Of a stretch of 64,000 nt of DNA, positions 61,658-64,000 are shown piece by piece. The translations under genes were made by a program, and so were the position numbers. Every line of letters starts with the position of its first letter. The first letter of the stretch is position 1. The notes under the pieces were generated by a model. The model did no database searches, had not been told where the DNA came from, and was given only the letters and a program-made list of their open reading frames with translations. The stretch is from Flagellimonas allohymeniacidonis (GTDB lineage Bacteria > Bacteroidota > Bacteroidia > Flavobacteriales > Flavobacteriaceae), in the NCBI RefSeq assembly GCF_004296335.1, contig NZ_SGIU01000002.1, positions 1,563,882 through 1,627,881 on the forward strand, given 5' to 3'.

Positions 61658-64000
61658 ATGACATCCCAAGAGGTTAGAACCCGGTTTTTGGACTTTTTTA
61701 AAGGAAAACAGCATAAGATTGTTTCTTCGGCACCCATGGTGATCAAAGATGACCCCACACTTATGTTCACCAATGCCGGCATGAACCAGTTCAAAGAGTT
61801 TTTTCTTGGGAATTCCGTATCCTCATCAAAACGGGTGGCCGACACCCAAAAATGTCTACGCGTAAGTGGAAAGCACAATGATTTGGATGAAGTGGGCAAG
61901 GATACCTACCACCACACGATGTTTGAGATGTTGGGGAACTGGAGTTTTGGCGATTACTTTAAAAAAGAGGCTATCCAGTGGGCCTGGGAATTGCTGACCG
62001 ATGTATACAAAATCGATAAGGATAGTCTTTATGTTTCCGTATTCGAAGGGAGCGACGATGCCGATAATCTTGAAATGGACCAAGAAGCTTTTGACCTATG
62101 GAAAGCCATTGTGCCAGAAGATCGGATTATCATGGGGGACAAGAAGGACAATTTTTGGGAAATGGGAGACCAAGGTCCCTGCGGCCCTTGTTCCGAAATA
62201 CATGTAGACATTCGTTCCAAGGAAGAAAAAACAAAAGTGCCTGGCGCCTCATTGGTGAACCAAGACCATCCCCAAGTCGTGGAAATTTGGAACTTGGTCT
62301 TTATGCAGTACAATCGCAAGGCCAATGGAAGCTTAGAAAATCTTCCCGAGAAACATGTAGATACGGGAATGGGTTTCGAACGTTTGTGCATGGTGTTGCA
62401 AGGGGTACAATCAAACTATGATACCGATATTTTCATGCCCTTGATTCGAGAAATTGAGGTCATTACAGGGCATAAATATGGCAATAGTGAAGAAGTTGAT
62501 ATCGCTATTCGAGTAGTTGCCGATCATGTTCGTGCGGTAGCATTTGCCATTGCAGATGGGCAATTACCAAGTAATAGTGGAGCAGGTTACGTAATCCGAA
62601 GGATTTTACGCAGGGCCATTCGTTATGGCTTTACCTTTCTTGGCACCAAAAAACCCTTTATCTATCGTTTGGTTAAGGTGCTCAGCAGTACAATGGGCAA
62701 TGCTTTTCCAGAGCTCAAAACGCAATATCAATTGATTGAGAATGTGATCAAGGAGGAAGAAAACTCTTTTCTTTCCACTTTGGAACAAGGACTGGTGTTG
62801 TTGGAATCCGTCGTCAAGACATCCAAAACCAAAACGATTGATGGACGTAAGGCCTTTGAACTATACGACACCTTTGGATTCCCCATCGATCTTACTGCTC
62901 TTATTTTGGAAGAAAAGGGCTATGGGCTCGACATGGAAGGGTTTGAAAAAGCTCTCCAGGTTCAAAAAGACAGATCTCGTTCCGCTTCGGAAGTTTCCAA
63001 AGAGGATTGGACTGTTTTATCCGATGATTCAACCCAGGAGTTTGTTGGTTACGATGCACTTGAAGCGGATGTAAAATTGGTCAAATATCGGAAGGTAAGC
63101 AGCAAAAAAGAAGGAGATCAATATCAGTTGGTTTTCAATTTAACCCCGTTTTACGCTGAAGGCGGAGGACAAGTAGGGGACAAAGGCTACCTTAAGGCAC
63201 CCAATGGAGACGTGGTTTATGTTGTGGATACCAAAAGGGAGAACAACGAAATTGTGCACTTTTCGGAAAATTTGCCCAAAGATGTTTCAGGAACGTTCAA
63301 AGCTGTTGTGGATAAAAAGCAACGTTGGAGAACCGCTAGCAACCATACGGCAACCCACTTGCTTCACCAGGCCTTACGAGAAGTTTTGGGAGACCATGTG
63401 GAACAAAAAGGCTCGGCCGTCCATTCCAAGTATTTGAGGTTTGATTTTTCCCATTTTTCAAAAATGACCGTTGAAGAATTGAGGCAAGTTGAGAATTTCG
63501 TGAATGCGCGTATCGAAGGACAACTTCCCTTGGAAGAAAACAGAAATATGCCGTTAAAAGAAGCCTTGGGACAGGGGGCCATGGCACTATTTGGTGAAAA
63601 ATATGGGGATACTGTTCGTACGGTACGTTTTGGGCAGTCCATTGAGCTTTGTGGAGGCACTCATGTAAAAAACACCGCAGATATCTGGCACTTTAAAATT
63701 GTTTCCGAAGGAGCGGTTGCTGCTGGAATTCGAAGAATAGAGGCCATTACCTCCGATGCGGTAAAGGAATTCTACTTCAACAACAACCGCATGCTGTTTG
63801 AAATAAAGGATTTGTTGAACAACGCCCAGGATCCAGTTAAGGCGGTCGAAGGTCTTCGTGATGAGAACGCTGCCCTCCGCAAGCAGGTGGAACAGCTTTT
63901 GAAAGACAAGGCTAAGGGGCTAAAAAACGAATTGATGGGGGAGATGGAGGAGTTGAATGGCATTCAATTTCTTGCCAAAAAGGTTGATTTAGATGCAGCC
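61658..64000 (+). CDS. alaS: Alanyl-tRNA synthetase, N-terminal 781 codons
   Basis: The ATG at 61658 opens [19 protein letters not shown], the standard start of AlaRS; the frame is open to the window edge, 781 codons of an expected 870 or so. The class II catalytic core (about 1-440) has [17 protein letters not shown] and GDNFWEMG-like [20 protein letters not shown]. The editing domain has the zinc motif [11 protein letters not shown] and CGGTHVKN with the paired Cys-His. It attaches alanine to tRNA-Ala. Divergent from the M23 operon. Confidence 0.95.
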   Translation, partial: MTSQEVRTRFLDFFKGKQHKIVSSAPMVIKDDPTLMFTNAGMNQFKEFFLGNSVSSSKRVADTQKCLRVSGKHNDLDEVGKDTYHHTMFEMLGNWSFGDYFKKEAIQWAWELLTDVYKIDKDSLYVSVFEGSDDADNLEMDQEAFDLWKAIVPEDRIIMGDKKDNFWEMGDQGPCGPCSEIHVDIRSKEEKTKVPGASLVNQDHPQVVEIWNLVFMQYNRKANGSLENLPEKHVDTGMGFERLCMVLQGVQSNYDTDIFMPLIREIEVITGHKYGNSEEVDIAIRVVADHVRAVAFAIADGQLPSNSGAGYVIRRILRRAIRYGFTFLGTKKPFIYRLVKVLSSTMGNAFPELKTQYQLIENVIKEEENSFLSTLEQGLVLLESVVKTSKTKTIDGRKAFELYDTFGFPIDLTALILEEKGYGLDMEGFEKALQVQKDRSRSASEVSKEDWTVLSDDSTQEFVGYDALEADVKLVKYRKVSSKKEGDQYQLVFNLTPFYAEGGGQVGDKGYLKAPNGDVVYVVDTKRENNEIVHFSENLPKDVSGTFKAVVDKKQRWRTASNHTATHLLHQALREVLGDHVEQKGSAVHSKYLRFDFSHFSKMTVEELRQVENFVNARIEGQLPLEENRNMPLKEALGQGAMALFGEKYGDTVRTVRFGQSIELCGGTHVKNTADIWHFKIVSEGAVAAGIRRIEAITSDAVKEFYFNNNRMLFEIKDLLNNAQDPVKAVEGLRDENAALRKQVEQLLKDKAKGLKNELMGEMEELNGIQFLAKKVDLDAA

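Overview
The window comes from a member of the Bacteroidota, almost certainly a (probably marine) Flavobacteriaceae; the genus is not resolved here. The evidence is a complete gldK-gldL-gldM-gldN gliding/type IX secretion cluster beside topA, a miaB - sigma-54 activator - lptE - TPR - secG operon, a DUF983 protein, FecI/FecR-type regulation with a DUF4974 anti-sigma factor, and upstream boxes of the Bacteroidota TAnnTTTG type with no Shine-Dalgarno sequences. Coding density is high, and no transposase, phage or CRISPR sequence was seen.

Layout. 1-4281 (minus strand): tRNA modification and envelope operon ending in secG, which leaves the window. 4362-6423: a membrane protein and a beta-propeller lipoprotein. 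6543-15031: topA, an arginase-fold protein with degraded metal motifs, then gldKLMN closed by a strong terminator. 15069-19557: FAD oxidoreductase, DUF983, ABC-F ATPase, secreted leucine-rich repeat protein. 19623-25397: a complete RND efflux operon (adaptor, pump, TolC). 25425-31157: small accessory genes (CPXCG protein, MFS exporter, DUF4386, YceI, a double-propeller periplasmic protein, an NTF2-like lipoprotein).

31277-38581 is the most unusual part: a ribosomally made peptide locus. A 65-residue precursor with a double-glycine leader and a four-cysteine core (34885-35082) lies between a glycosyltransferase-like DUF6734 gene and a C39-peptidase ABC exporter with its HlyD adaptor. A divergent gene encodes a VKOR-thioredoxin fusion that could form the disulfides. 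A 12-bp hairpin between precursor and exporter looks like an attenuator.

38655-44864 is an ECF sigma module: sigma factor, FecR-type anti-sigma, STN-containing TonB receptor, an acidic repeat lipoprotein, a receiver-only response regulator and a 47-residue membrane peptide. Four promoters in it share the architecture TCAGGA-N14-(G/C)TTGTT, one before each of these units except the sigma gene, so the module looks like one regulon.

44907-64000 returns to conserved functions: initiator tRNA-Met, AGCS symporter, era, der, the pbpC / alpha-2-macroglobulin pair, an M23 peptidase - MerR - LemA - TPM - TPM operon, and the start of alaS, which runs off the right edge.
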